Origin: Paramyrothecium sp. XJ0827
Lineage: Eukaryota > Ascomycota > Sordariomycetes > Hypocreales > Stachybotryaceae
Length of the DNA: 64,000 nt
Direction: 5' to 3'
Assembly: GCA_020881915.1 (NCBI GenBank)
Contig: JAJFPB010000004.1
Location: forward strand, 806,001-870,000
In this document: in pieces, positions 32,708 through 43,253 of the stretch
Layout of the letters: each line of letters begins with the position of its first letter
Position numbering within the stretch: position 1 is the stretch's first letter
The notes under the pieces: model-generated
Told to the model about the DNA's origin: nothing
Seen by the model: the letters and a program-made list of their open reading frames with translations, nothing else
Databases searched by the model: none
Translations under genes and position numbers: made by a program

Positions 32708-34090
32708 ATGGATCCTTTCCTGAACCTCGATATCGATACCATCCACACTATACTAACCTCGTGTGCCAACCATGGTGACGCCGTCGCGCTCTCGCAGACT
32801 TCAAGAACAATCCGAAATGTTTTCCTCGAGTTCAAGGTTTCGATCCTCCGCGCCTACGTCTACGTCGACCTAGATGCGGAGTTGATGCAAGATGCCTTGG
32901 CCATTCTGCACTTTGGCAACCTGGATCTTCTTTTCACGACGGCCAAGCAGCGAATCCAGGCCATGGATGGCCACCTTCGCAGGTGGGCAGCTGGCGCATT
33001 TCCAATCCCGACCAAGTACAGCGAGCTAGCGTGTTGCTACTCGCTCGTGCAGCAACTCTGGCTCTATATCGACGACGCTTTGATGAGGTCTTCGAACCCA
33101 GACCGTCTTGTGGCTCGACGAATCCTGCCTTCCTGGGCACACGCTCGATTCTCCAAGGGATTTAGTATGCGGCAGCTAACGCCAAGTCAGCTATCTGAGT
33201 TGGGGACTCAAAATAGATGGACTCTGTCACCCTTAGAGCGCCGCCGCATCCTTCAAGCCTTCTTACATTATGAACTCTTATGTAAGGTATACGGCTTGCC
33301 GCAAAAGCATATACAGCCCGTGTCTCGTTTCCAGATCAGCGGCGTCCAGATTCGGGACCGCCCCGTGGCTCCTTGGGCTAATCTGTCTCGTGCAACCCTC
33401 AATCCTGAGGACAACCCATTTGCAACCTGGAAGTGGGATCTTCTATATCAGTACAAGGCAGAAAGTCCACCGAGCATCAACTTGCTATCTCTGTCCTACG
33501 TTCATAGTTATGTCAAGAGCCTCTATCTCGCCCTTGCCGACGACAGAATCTGGGTACCTTTAGTGTCAAAACCTGGAGATTCGCCGTTTGAGGCTTGTTT
33601 GAATTACCGAAGAGTTGCCAATAAAGTATACGAGCAGCACTTGGTCACGGGTGAGGAAGACATACGGGCGATCTCGATCCCCTTACTCACAACGGCGGGC
33701 TTTGACTATCTGACATCGATTCTACTCAGTGACACGCGTCTCGAGGCGGGACTGGTCACAGCGAACGACGTGGCTAACCTGAGCCTACCTAAGAGAGAAT
33801 TCACCACCATTGAGATCCCAAGCCAATCACAGGACCAACATTTCCGGGAATCCGGGTTTCCTGCCTTTGAGCGGATTTCCTGGCCATTGCTAGAGGATGG
33901 GGGTTACAACCTGTGTTTTGAACAATTATTTCGGGGTTCATTCTTGCTCAACCAAGAACAGGATGGGGGGCCAAACAAGATGGAACTCGAGGTGGTTCAC
34001 TGCAAAGGACTGGGACACCTTGCTGGAGGTGCAGTTGATGTCCGTCCAATGTGGACGAGACATAACATTTTGTTCTCGCGAAATTGCTGA
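32708..34090 (+). CDS. F-box-like domain protein of unknown function
   Basis: Single exon, 460 aa. The N-terminus (MDPFLNLDIDTIHTILTSCA, then DAVALSQTSRTIRNVF) has the helix pattern of a fungal F-box-like motif, in which a degenerate F-box is followed by a long helical region. F-box proteins recruit substrates to SCF ubiquitin ligases, but in this lineage the motif is often divergent and Skp1 binding is unproven. The rest is globular with many Trp/Leu/Tyr and matches no domain I know (KYSELACCYSLVQQLWLYID; RRRILQAFLHYELLCKVYGL; YVHSYVKSLYLALADDRIWV). No membrane segment or signal peptide. Confidence 0.8.
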   Translation: MDPFLNLDIDTIHTILTSCANHGDAVALSQTSRTIRNVFLEFKVSILRAYVYVDLDAELMQDALAILHFGNLDLLFTTAKQRIQAMDGHLRRWAAGAFPIPTKYSELACCYSLVQQLWLYIDDALMRSSNPDRLVARRILPSWAHARFSKGFSMRQLTPSQLSELGTQNRWTLSPLERRRILQAFLHYELLCKVYGLPQKHIQPVSRFQISGVQIRDRPVAPWANLSRATLNPEDNPFATWKWDLLYQYKAESPPSINLLSLSYVHSYVKSLYLALADDRIWVPLVSKPGDSPFEACLNYRRVANKVYEQHLVTGEEDIRAISIPLLTTAGFDYLTSILLSDTRLEAGLVTANDVANLSLPKREFTTIEIPSQSQDQHFRESGFPAFERISWPLLEDGGYNLCFEQLFRGSFLLNQEQDGGPNKMELEVVHCKGLGHLAGGAVDVRPMWTRHNILFSRNC

Positions 34091-34226
34091 ACTCGAAGTC
34101 GCTAAGAGGTCATTTTAAAGTAGAAGAGGTGATTCTTAGCCATTCCTGGAATTTGATGTCTCTGAGAACATACTGTTATCATATTGGTACCTTAAAAGAA
34201 TGCCAAAAAAACCGTCTCCCTCCCCC

Positions 34227-34489
34227 TCAGTGACAAGGTTTGCCATTGATAACATCGATCAATGCCAGCTGTAGGGATGCGTACCTCTCGAGATAGACCT
34301 CTCGAGATAGGCGCAAGGGAAGATTCATCTGTAGAGGGGCGAATGAAGATGGTGGACCTGCCAGGTAGTTCAAGTGCTTAAACCAATGCAGGCGAGCCTC
34401 CATGTATCTCTCTGTCACGGGAGTCAGCCACGGCGGCCGAACCAAGTCCGGGTTCTTCATGTTGTTCCATCCGTGAAATGAAACAGAGG
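34227..34489 (-). CDS. Possible 3' exon of an unrecognised gene
   Basis: A minus-strand open segment following a TTTGATTAG acceptor-like site reads SVSFHGWNNMKNPDLVRPP, WLTPVTERYMEARLHWFKHL, NYLAGPPSSFAPLQMNL and ends VINGKPCH with a stop at 34227. The composition (Trp, Pro, Tyr, Arg with helical spacing) looks like conserved protein and not chance. Upstream on the same strand (34500-34680) short protein-like pieces occur in other frames, but I could not join them by clean splice sites, so the gene may be broken. No function is suggested. Confidence 0.35.
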
Positions 34490-34916
34490 CTAATCAAAGG
34501 CTAGAGTATCTCGCTAACGGATTCAGGATCAAACTTCTTGTAAGAAACATAGAAACGACTGGGGAGGAACCAGCAGCCACAGTTGAATACGAAAACTGAA
34601 TGGTGATTGCTGCCACACCCTGGAAATGACCGTTCTACCCTCGTTATTCCTTTGCGTGGACCTCCCGATTTGTCAATCCTGTTAATTGTCAGGGTACCTA
34701 TGGGGATGGGTGGGATGGGGTCACAACCAATAAGCATTCTGACTTGACCTGCGGGTCTCGCCTCGTACGTCTGCCATGCAACGTAGGAAAATATCAGCGG
34801 CCGCGATCCCCGGCATTCTTTGTCTTTCATCGCTCCCCGTGGCCCCATCGCGTCTCCCATAAGTAGAGTGCGCAGGAGATTGACTAGTATTTGCCCGCGA
34901 GAACGCTTCGTACGAC
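34490..34916. other. Region upstream of the GGPP synthase
   Basis: A 142-codon minus-strand frame covers it but has no recognisable domain. It may hold earlier exons of the doubtful gene at 34227-34489 and the promoter of the GGPP synthase. Confidence 0.35.
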
Positions 34917-35891
34917 ATGCACCATCCAAAAGAACCTATGTTCGATGGAAAACCCGGCGGAGATGCCCCATCTCATCTCAGCCTTGACCCATACAGAGAC
35001 TGGTGGACAGACGAGAAAGAAAAGGCCGTCCGTGCGCCATTCGACTACCTCTTGAGCCACCCAGGCAAAGACTTCACCTCGGCTTTCCTCACAGCCTTGG
35101 ACGCCTCGCTCAATGTGCCCCCACAGAGCCTCGAAGCCATCAAGCTCGTCTTGACCATGCTCCACAATGCAGCCCTCATGATCGACGACGTGCAAGACGG
35201 CTCGGAACTCCGACGAGGGTTCCCAGCAGCGCACAAGGTATATGGGGTGCCACAGACAATCAACTCGGCCAGTTACATGTCCTTTGCGGCGCTCGCGGAG
35301 CTTTCCAAGCTGAAGAATGCCTCCAAAGCCGTCCCCATCTTCACAGACGAGCTTATGAATCTGCATCGTGGCCAGGGAATGGACATTTACTGGCGCGACA
35401 CTCTCACCTGCCCAAGCGAGGACGAGTACCTCGGCATGGTGGCCAACAAGACTGGTAGCTTTCTGCGTCTAGGGCTCAAGCTGATGCAGATCGAGTCCAG
35501 CTCAAACATCGACTTCATGCCCCTCGTTGAACTAATGGGTCTGATCTACCAGATCCGTGATGACTTGAAGAACCTCAGTAGCCAGTCGTACAGCGATCAA
35601 AAGGGTTTCTGCGAAGATCTAACCGAGGGCAAGTTCTCCTTCCTCATCGTGCACAGCATACGCAAGAACCCCTCGGATCCGACCCTCATCGACATTCTCA
35701 AGCAGAAAACCAACGACTCAAAGGTGAAGCGTCGGGCAATCGAGTACATGGAGAGCACGGGAAGCTTTCTCTATGCGCGGCAAGCCTTGCTCATTCTCAT
35801 CGAAAGGTCAAAGGCGATAGCTTCGACGATTGACTGCCCGAGAGATGGGCTGGGCAAACTCCTCGGTCTCCTAGAAATTTTGGAACGGTAA
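34917..35891 (+). CDS. Geranylgeranyl diphosphate synthase (polyprenyl synthetase family)
   Basis: Single exon, 324 aa. The first Asp-rich motif is DDVQD (residues 90-94) in MIDDVQDGSELRRGFPAAHK; the second is DDLKN (215-219) in YQIRDDLKNL, followed by KGFCEDLTEGKFSF. FDYLLSHPGKD and LHRGQGMDIYWRDTLTCPSE are typical of fungal GGPP synthases, which condense IPP with allylic diphosphates to C20-PP for protein prenylation or diterpenes. The short N-terminus, with no long extension before DPYRDWW, resembles secondary-metabolism paralogues more than some housekeeping copies, but I cannot separate these by eye. No terpene cyclase, P450 or prenyltransferase is nearby. Confidence 0.92.
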   Translation: MHHPKEPMFDGKPGGDAPSHLSLDPYRDWWTDEKEKAVRAPFDYLLSHPGKDFTSAFLTALDASLNVPPQSLEAIKLVLTMLHNAALMIDDVQDGSELRRGFPAAHKVYGVPQTINSASYMSFAALAELSKLKNASKAVPIFTDELMNLHRGQGMDIYWRDTLTCPSEDEYLGMVANKTGSFLRLGLKLMQIESSSNIDFMPLVELMGLIYQIRDDLKNLSSQSYSDQKGFCEDLTEGKFSFLIVHSIRKNPSDPTLIDILKQKTNDSKVKRRAIEYMESTGSFLYARQALLILIERSKAIASTIDCPRDGLGKLLGLLEILER

Positions 35892-37475
35892 CTTGTTTAG
35901 AGGCTCATGTAGAATGGCTTGCAGCACGTACAGCTCGCTGCTGCTTCAGAGTTCTTTTTTTGCTTAATGTGCTGCCGGGACTTCATGAACCGATGCGAAG
36001 GTGTCAGCTGGTATATCTATTAGATTTGTGTGATAGCTAGCTCCCAACTACCAACTCTAACTGATGAGTCTGCGAGTCTATATCGTCACTGTCACGTTAT
36101 GCGCAGCTTTCCTATGCCGGATTACCGGTAGTCTGATGGTGCATGCAACCAACCCTCTTTGCTACAAAATATTTCACTATGGAACCAAAGCTTTGATTGT
36201 GTATCAAAGTCTGCCCAAAGGTTCCAGGCTGATTTAGGTATCACGTGCTGCTAAGGAGCAAGACATTTAATGTCGGAGATGCCAATTGCAGTGAAAGGTA
36301 TAAGGGATGAACAAGTTGTTTATTAGATTAAGTCTATGAGTAGAGGAGAGGCTACGGTATATATGTGTTCTCCCAGCCACCTCGTAGGGCGGACCCCGTA
36401 TTCCAACCAATTGAGCAGCGGCCTTCGCCTCCCACTTGATGATCGTTCGAGTTCACCGAGGATCCTCCGTCCTACGGCTCGTCTACAATCATTGTGAAAA
36501 GCAAATATGTCATAAATCACTGCTTGACCAGTGCGCGAGAAACGAGGCCGGACCCACCAAAGGTCTCGATGCACCCAATGATGAAGTGATGCTTTCCCGT
36601 CGAGCAGCGAGACATATTATGCAGACAACGTGTTCTGGGCGGGTGCTATTCCCATGTTCGTTCCTCGTGACGGCCAAGGCGTCCCAGGCAGACTTGATGG
36701 CAAACAGGTGGGCTGACGAGGATGGACATGGGTGTTGTGATGTGATTGGATACGGGGTGTGCTGCTCCTGTTCTAGAACTCCCAGCCTTCTATTCTGGGG
36801 CATTGGCTGGGCGGTGCAAGCCCGATTGGCCACGATTTGGCCGAGATTTGCCCACAATCAATTTGATATCGGCTCTTTGGATTGCTTGAGACCATGACGC
36901 GTTGGCGCTCAGATTGGTATCGCTTGGCAAGACCTTCCAGCACGGGCGCAAGGCACTTCCAAGGCTGTTTTCTCACCTGGCCGAAATGTGGGTTTTTTGT
37001 TTCAATGAGGCCTAGCGACCAAAAGCCGTTTGGTGCCCGTGGCGCTTGTCATGTGAGGCTTTGGTCCCACGGACAAGGTCTGTTCGGTGGTCCACACATG
37101 GAATGTTCTGTAACAGACCTTGGCCGGCATTGTGCTGCAGTTGAGCTACTCGGATAGCCCAAAGCTTTGATGGGTGCAAGATGGAAGGGTTTCTCGTTGG
37201 AATGGAGGGAGACTATCGTTACTGTGCCGCCTGCGGAATGCTGGACAAGGACAGCCACCGAGTTCTCAGTGGTGCTCTAACCATCGCATCTTGCGTAGCG
37301 CCGTTGGGCGACTAATGAGGGGGGGGAGCTAGGTATAAGTAGGTGGATAACCCACGCCGTTGACCGAGCTGAGCTGGACTGTGCCATTCTCTCAACTCCT
37401 CAAGTCCACGGTGAACCACACTGAACCATCGCTTCACCATCGTTCAACCCGGGAGCTTGTCTCATTCGTACAAAC
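35892..37475. other. Intergenic
   Basis: 1.58 kb. Frames of 60-153 codons occur on both strands around 36.3-37.2 kb, with no domain or splice support. A G-run lies at 37320. Confidence 0.4.
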
Positions 37476-37862
37476 ATGGGATCCAACCAGTCCAACAGCA
37501 AGGACGGCGCCGGCGGCTCATCGTCTGCCCCTACCGACGAAGCCGCCAAGAAGGCCTCCATCTACAAACGCTACCAGGAGAAGAAGCGCGGGCCCGGCCT
37601 CAGCGATGACGATATCCTCAAGTATACGGGAAAGACGCGCGAGGAGCTCAACGCATGGGCCGACACGCAGCCCGGCGTAGGCAAGAATCAGCTCGCCGGC
37701 AGGGCCGCTGTGGGGCCGACCTCCGGGCTGGGTGGCATGGCAGCCGCCGAAGGGCTCGGCGGCTGGGGACATGGTGCGGAGCCGGGCGATGCTAACAACA
37801 GGGGCATGAAGTTCCCTCCGCAGAAGCCCCAAGGGAAGAAACTTGAGGATGACAGCGACTAG
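37476..37862 (+). CDS. Small conserved protein with putative N-myristoylation site
   Basis: 128 aa, single exon. The start MGSNQSN fits the N-myristoylation consensus (Gly2, Ser6), suggesting membrane attachment; that is a motif inference. The body has a helical KKASIYKRYQEKKRGPGLSD segment, then DDILKYTGKTREELNAWADT, QPGVGKNQLAGRAAVGPTSG and a Gly-rich tail ending KKLEDDSD. The pattern looks like a short protein conserved across Pezizomycotina for which I know no function. Codon texture and a lack of competing frames support it. Confidence 0.78.
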   Translation: MGSNQSNSKDGAGGSSSAPTDEAAKKASIYKRYQEKKRGPGLSDDDILKYTGKTREELNAWADTQPGVGKNQLAGRAAVGPTSGLGGMAAAEGLGGWGHGAEPGDANNRGMKFPPQKPQGKKLEDDSD

Positions 37863-38362
37863 ATGAGGGGAACATCCCTGGAGCTGTCTCAGGATTGGCT
37901 GAGTGGGAGAGGGCCGGGGCGAGGAATGCGGCCCGAAGCCGCGAGGGGAGAGAGGGATACGCCTCGTTGGAGCATAGCGATACTTGTTCTGCTTTCTTGG
38001 CTTGCTTTGGATGATATGAGCGAATTTGAATTGAATACCATGTGCCTCTTTATTTCCTCGAATCAGGGTCTCTCTTGGGATGGAGCATTGTGGGACGGAG
38101 CGCACTACTCCGCGTCGATGCCACATCATGCCTAGTCGATTGACGAGGATCCAGTTTCCATGATGCCGTTACATTGGCCTGCATGTGATCTGCAGTTCGT
38201 TTTGATCCTACGTTCCGCGAGTAACGACTCAACTGCCCACTTCGGGATGGTTGTGAACAAAGTCAATTATGTACTAGAATTCAGTCTCAAGAGACTATGT
38301 AGCGCCCTGGGCGAAATGCATTTTCCAAGCCTTTCCGGGTAAATCTAACCAAGGTCTATTCT
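37863..38362. other. Intergenic between convergent genes
   Basis: 500 bp holding the 3' ends of the small protein gene and of the beta-glucosidase. Nothing else recognised. Confidence 0.4.
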
Positions 38363-41070
38363 CTACGCAACCTGGAGGTTCGCCTGCTGCCTGATGTCGC
38401 GGCTGCTGGCACCGATGGACACACGGAACGTGCCTGACGGCACCACCCACTTCTGTGTGCGCACATCCCAGTAGCTCAGGTCGCGCTTGCGCAGGTTGAA
38501 GGTCGCGGTGCCCGAGGCGCCCGCTGCAAGCTTGAGCTTGTCGAAGCCACGGAGCTGGCGCGGCGGCGTGGACGGCGCCGAGCTGGGGTAGGACAGGTAC
38601 AGCTGGGCGACCTCGGCGCCGGCGACGCCGCCCGAGTTGCGGATGCTCACGGTGACGGTGGCGACGGTGTCGAAGAGGTCCTTGTTACCACCGGGGACGA
38701 TGGGACCGGTGGCCGGGCCGGACTTGGCGTTGGATGTGACGGTGATACCTGAGTAGGTGAAGTTGGTGTAGGCTAGAATGAGAGTTAGAATGTGCTGCGA
38801 AGAGAGAAGTCAGGTCAGGGATAACTCACAAAGACCGAAACCGAACTCGTAACGGGGCGAGACATTGGCATTGTCGAAGTAACGGTAGTCAATGTACAGA
38901 CCCTCACGGTAGTCGTCGTCGCCGGGCACAACCTTGGTGTTGTAGTCGCTAGCGCTCTTGGCAATCGTGTAGACGAGCTTGCCGTTGGGGTTCGTGTCGC
39001 CGTAGAGGATGTCGACGAGGGCGTTGCCGCTCTCCTGCGAGGGTAGACCGGCCCAGACAACGGCTTTGACGGCGGGCAGGGCCAGGATCTTCTCGAGAAT
39101 GACGGCGCCGACGCTGTGCACCACAACGACGACGTTGGAGTTTGCGCCGGCGACAGCGGCGACGAGCTCGTTGCCGTTGTGCCAGGGATCCAGGTGGGTG
39201 CGGTCGCCCTCCATGTTCTCGACTGTCAGGTAGCCCTCGCCCGAGTCGGACGTGATGAAGACCAAGGCGACGCTCTTGCCACGAGCGGCGTTGGCACCGG
39301 CGGCAGTCTCGTCGGTTCCGCTGAGAGTAACGGTGGTGCCCTCGGCGGCGGCGCGCGTGCTGATGGCGTCGTAGGGAGCGACGAAGTAGGGGTACTTGAC
39401 GGTGCCGGAGCCCCAGCCCATGCCGAGCGCGCCGTCGTTGCAGCCCTGGTCAACGCACTCGTTCTTTGCGTGCTTGCCGAGGACGGCGCCGGATCCGACA
39501 ACAGCGAGGGAGGCAGGGCGCTTGAGGGGCAGGATGCCGCCCTGGTTCTTGAGGAGCACGATGCCGTCGCGGGCCACGGCGCGCACGTTCTGCTTGTGGT
39601 TGGCCTGGACGTTGACGTTCAGGTTGAAGGCTGGGTAGTTCTTGTCCTGGCCGACGAGGTACCAGCCAGCCAGGATGCGGGTGACCATGTCGTCGACGCG
39701 AGACAGCGGGATGGTGCCGGCGTTGACGGCGGCGGTCAGGGCAGGGCCCCAGAGGCGGTTCTCACCGGCCCAGTTGGTGCCTGGCATGGACATGTCGAGG
39801 CCGGTGTGGGCCGACTCGACGGTGGTGTGGTGGGCGTCCCAGTCGGTAAGGACGTAGCCGGGGAAGCCGAGCTCCTTCTTGAGCAGCTGGTTCATGGCGT
39901 TGTCGTTCTCGCACGCCCAGGTTCCGTTGATCTTGTTGTACGAGCACATGACGGAGGCAACGTTGGAGTGGACGGCGTCGGCGTACGGCCACAGGTACAG
40001 CTCGTGCATGGTGCGGTCGTCGACGTTGGCCGACATGGTCACGCGGTTGCGCTCCTGCTCGTTGACGATGTAGTGCTTAGCGTTGGCCTGGACGCCCACG
40101 GCTTGCAGCGCCTCGATGGTGTCGGCCATGGCAATGCCCGTCAGGTACGGGTCCGGGCTGAAGCCCTCCCAGTTGCGACCGCCCTCGGCGAACTTGCCAA
40201 GCGCTCCGGCGACGGGGCCGAGCAGGACATTGACACCGCTGCCGCGGGCCTCCTCGCCCAGGTACTGGCCACGCTGACGGATCAGCTCCCTGTCCCAGGT
40301 AGAGGCGGCCTGTACACCGGGGGTGAAGGCCGTGACGGAGTTTGCGTAGCGGATGCCGAGAGGGCCGTCCTGGAGACAGAGGGACGGGAAGCCGATGACG
40401 GAGGCGGGCGAGGTGTTGCCGACGCATTTACCGTCGTGCCAGCCCACGCCGCTGACGATGCCGACCTTGTCGGAAAGCGAGAGCTTGCCCAGGGAGTCCT
40501 TGGCCTTAGCGATGGCGGCCGTCCAGGGGGAGTCGGTCGGGAGAGAGCCGCCGGAGGATGTCGTGCTGGACGAGGAGCTCGCGGGACGGCTCGAGACCGT
40601 GGATGAGGACGCGGGTGCGGATGTTGTGGAGGTACGGATGGCTAAGTTGGAGGTCAGCAAGCTTGTACGCAAAGTCACATTCCATGTTTGAACTCGAGGA
40701 GGTGACTTACACGAGGTGGAAGTAGAAGTCTGTCTCGTTGACGTGGACGTTGCCGAGGGTCCGGCTGTGGCACTAAGTCAGCCCCAATACGTCTCTCAAG
40801 GGTCATTGTATTTGTTCTTGATGAAACTACACGCCAATGCGCAGCGCGGTGCGAATCCGATACATGGACAGTTGGAGTGTGGCACTTACATCCAGGCAGA
40901 CATTGCGAGTACCACTCGTTCTGTGCCGCGCAATGGTATCCGGAAACACATACGGTCTCGCCGGTCCACTGTCGGCCGCCGCATTGGCCCCAGGCTGGGA
41001 CTGCGGCGTTGGCGACGGACACGAGCCCGGCAGCAGCCAGGGCCACGGTGAGGGAGGCCGGGGAATGCAT
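38363..41070 (-). CDS. Secreted GH3 beta-glucosidase with N-terminal CBM1
   Basis: Four exons: 41070-40890, 40764-40711, 40641-38830 and 38772-38363 (introns of 125, 69 and 57 nt, all GT-AG and frame-consistent), 818 aa. Signal peptide [20 protein letters not shown], then a fungal cellulose-binding CBM1 ([20 protein letters not shown], then SQCLPG). A Ser/Thr linker is carried partly by the tiny second exon. The GH3 catalytic domain follows, with [30 protein letters not shown] and the nucleophile Asp in VLTDWDAHH. The (alpha/beta)6 domain has [14 protein letters not shown], and GFGLSYTNF is restored across the last intron. The C-terminal fibronectin-III-like domain spans exon 4. It hydrolyses cellobiose and short beta-glucans outside the cell; the CBM1 tethers it to cellulose. 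Confidence 0.95.
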
Positions 41071-43253
41071 TGTCGATGGAGTGTTGGCTGTGGCTTTGTT
41101 CTGCCTGCCAAATAACACCCTTCTTGATCTTGGGGGAGAAGGCACCAAGGAGTTGACGAGCGAGAACTCGAAAAGGTCCGACGATCACAGCCTGGCTTCA
41201 CAATCCATCAGGCTGGTAACGATATTCGTCACGTTAAATACTCTCGTTCCTCTGTTTTTCCCCGCCCCAATCCCCAGCTTGACTGCAACATTGAACGTCC
41301 CTCGGGGCATGGGCACCGAATGACCGCACATCCTAGTTGAGCGTTTGCTCCGTTTCCCGTGGGGTTCGCCATCGTCATCGTCAGTGGCCAAGTGTCTCGG
41401 AGGCAGATGCTGCGAACGACGGCAAACGGCTAAGTCGACCCTGGGCAGACTCCGATGAAGGGCCGCCGGCTTCAACTGGCCTGCTTTCGGACGGCCCACG
41501 TCGGCAGCCACACCCAATCTAATATGCTCTGCAAGGGCTTGGCCTTTTCTTGGCCGCCTTGATTGGAGGTCGCGGTGAGAGGGAGGAGATTCAGATTGGG
41601 GAACCCCGGAAAGAGATGCGGGACGGTGGACTGCATATTTTCCCCGCGGCCAGCAAGAGGGGGGAAAAGAAAGATGAGCTGCAGCCATGGCAATTATCCG
41701 TCAAATTATGGGGTAGCGTGCTATTAGTGCGCCAGAGGAATCGCAATCCTGGGTTCCTTGTCCCATCCAGGAATGGCAGCTCGGCTCAATGCGAAGCAAC
41801 CACACAGAGAGGCTGCAGATCGCTCTAAGATTCTGGATGCTGAGGCATCTCGAGCTTGCATCGGTCAAACCCAATCTACGGTGACGCAACCGAAAACCTG
41901 TGATTCGGAGGATGGCATTGTCTGGTAGCATCAGTGAGATCTGAGACCCTCACCCGGACTCGGGCCGTGTTGCATCAGATATGGGGCCCACAGACACTCC
42001 TTCAAGACGATTCTTCTACGGCCCGTAACCCAGAGTGGACCGACTGGAACCCTCCCCACAGATCGGAGGGTCTCCGCAGCTTGGGAACGTCGAATGACAT
42101 TCATTGCGGTTGAAGCCCGAGGTGGATATAGAGATGGCCAATCACGACGATTTACTGCTTGATTTTCACGGAATTTCAGACCTTCCCCGCCCGTGCTTGG
42201 GGAAGTGTCGTTGACCCCGGAAGTGTCAAAATTTGATGATGCCTGTCGTCTTGCACCGCGTGCGGGTCAGTGGATCTTTGGCCATTCTCACAGAGCAGCG
42301 CCTCTGGGAGGTGAGGGGGAGGGGATTGGCCTGAGGTACTTTCTGTCTCTAGCATTCTTACTCAACTAACAAAGCGTGTATATTCTACAGTCTATCTCCT
42401 CGACTGCCCGAAGTCAGGAGATTTGTAGCAGACCAGGGTTCGACCCAATCAGAACTGTATAAAGCTCGAATGCTTGAAGCTGATAATAGTTCTACCCATA
42501 CATCCTACTAATGTGTACAGCTACAATATGGGTAAGATAATTACAATCATATTCAGGCATTGTAAAGTTATTTTATGTATCCAAATACTGAGTAAGGCGC
42601 TACGGTTGGGCAGCCATGGTGATTGTGGGGTTCCGCAGGAGGTGAATGTAAGGCCTTGCAAACGCCACACATCACACTTCAACAGCATCCTGGAAGAGTG
42701 ATCCTGGGAACAGGGTTAAACGGTCATTAAGCCTAGATATTTTCGAAAGGGGGGCTTTTAGAGGACCGATTTGGACAGGGCAGCATCCATCTGGGCGGGA
42801 ACGCCACCATGTTCTCCCCGACTGCAGGTGGCTGACGATCAATCCATCATTCGCACCATTTGGCTCTTCTCGTTGCTTTGATCCTCCGTGGAGCGGGGAG
42901 CCCATCTTGACCATATTGCTTGACAAGTGCCTTATTTTATGTATTGAGCCGTGAAAGGCGAAAATGGCAGACATGGAGATGGACTTCTGCATGAATTACA
43001 AGAATCGCACGGCAGCTCGGTTCTTCGAATGTCGCCCCTGGTCCGCGTGCTGCTACACGTCGTCTCTGGCATTTCCTATCATGTGCAAGCATTACCACCG
43101 AAAAGTCTCGGTCATTATTGGCATGCACCATCCGAACACAGCTGCGATGACCAAGCCTGGTCAACTAGGCGTGGGCTACACGGACAAGTCCGTTGTTTGG
43201 TTGAATAGGCGCCATGATTGTGCTTTCAACGCCGCAAGCTTGGGACTGCCATC
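41071..43253. other. Long intergenic region
   Basis: 2.2 kb. No gene recognised. Plus-strand frames at 42.95-43.4 kb lie partly antisense to the TIM-like gene and have no domain. A GGTTCGACC sequence at 42437 resembles a tRNA T-loop, but flanking stems do not pair. Confidence 0.4.

Noticed and set aside
35892..37475. A terpene or indole-diterpene cluster around the GGPP synthase
   Set aside because: No cyclase, prenyltransferase, P450 or FAD monooxygenase sequence recognised on either side.
39116..40606. 496-codon frame antisense to the GH3 beta-glucosidase
   Set aside because: Gly/Val/Asp-rich shadow of the catalytic exon; no domain, signal or splice support.
42425..42450. tRNA-like GGTTCGACC T-loop
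   Set aside because: Adjacent bases do not form a T-stem, and no anticodon or acceptor stem could be drawn.
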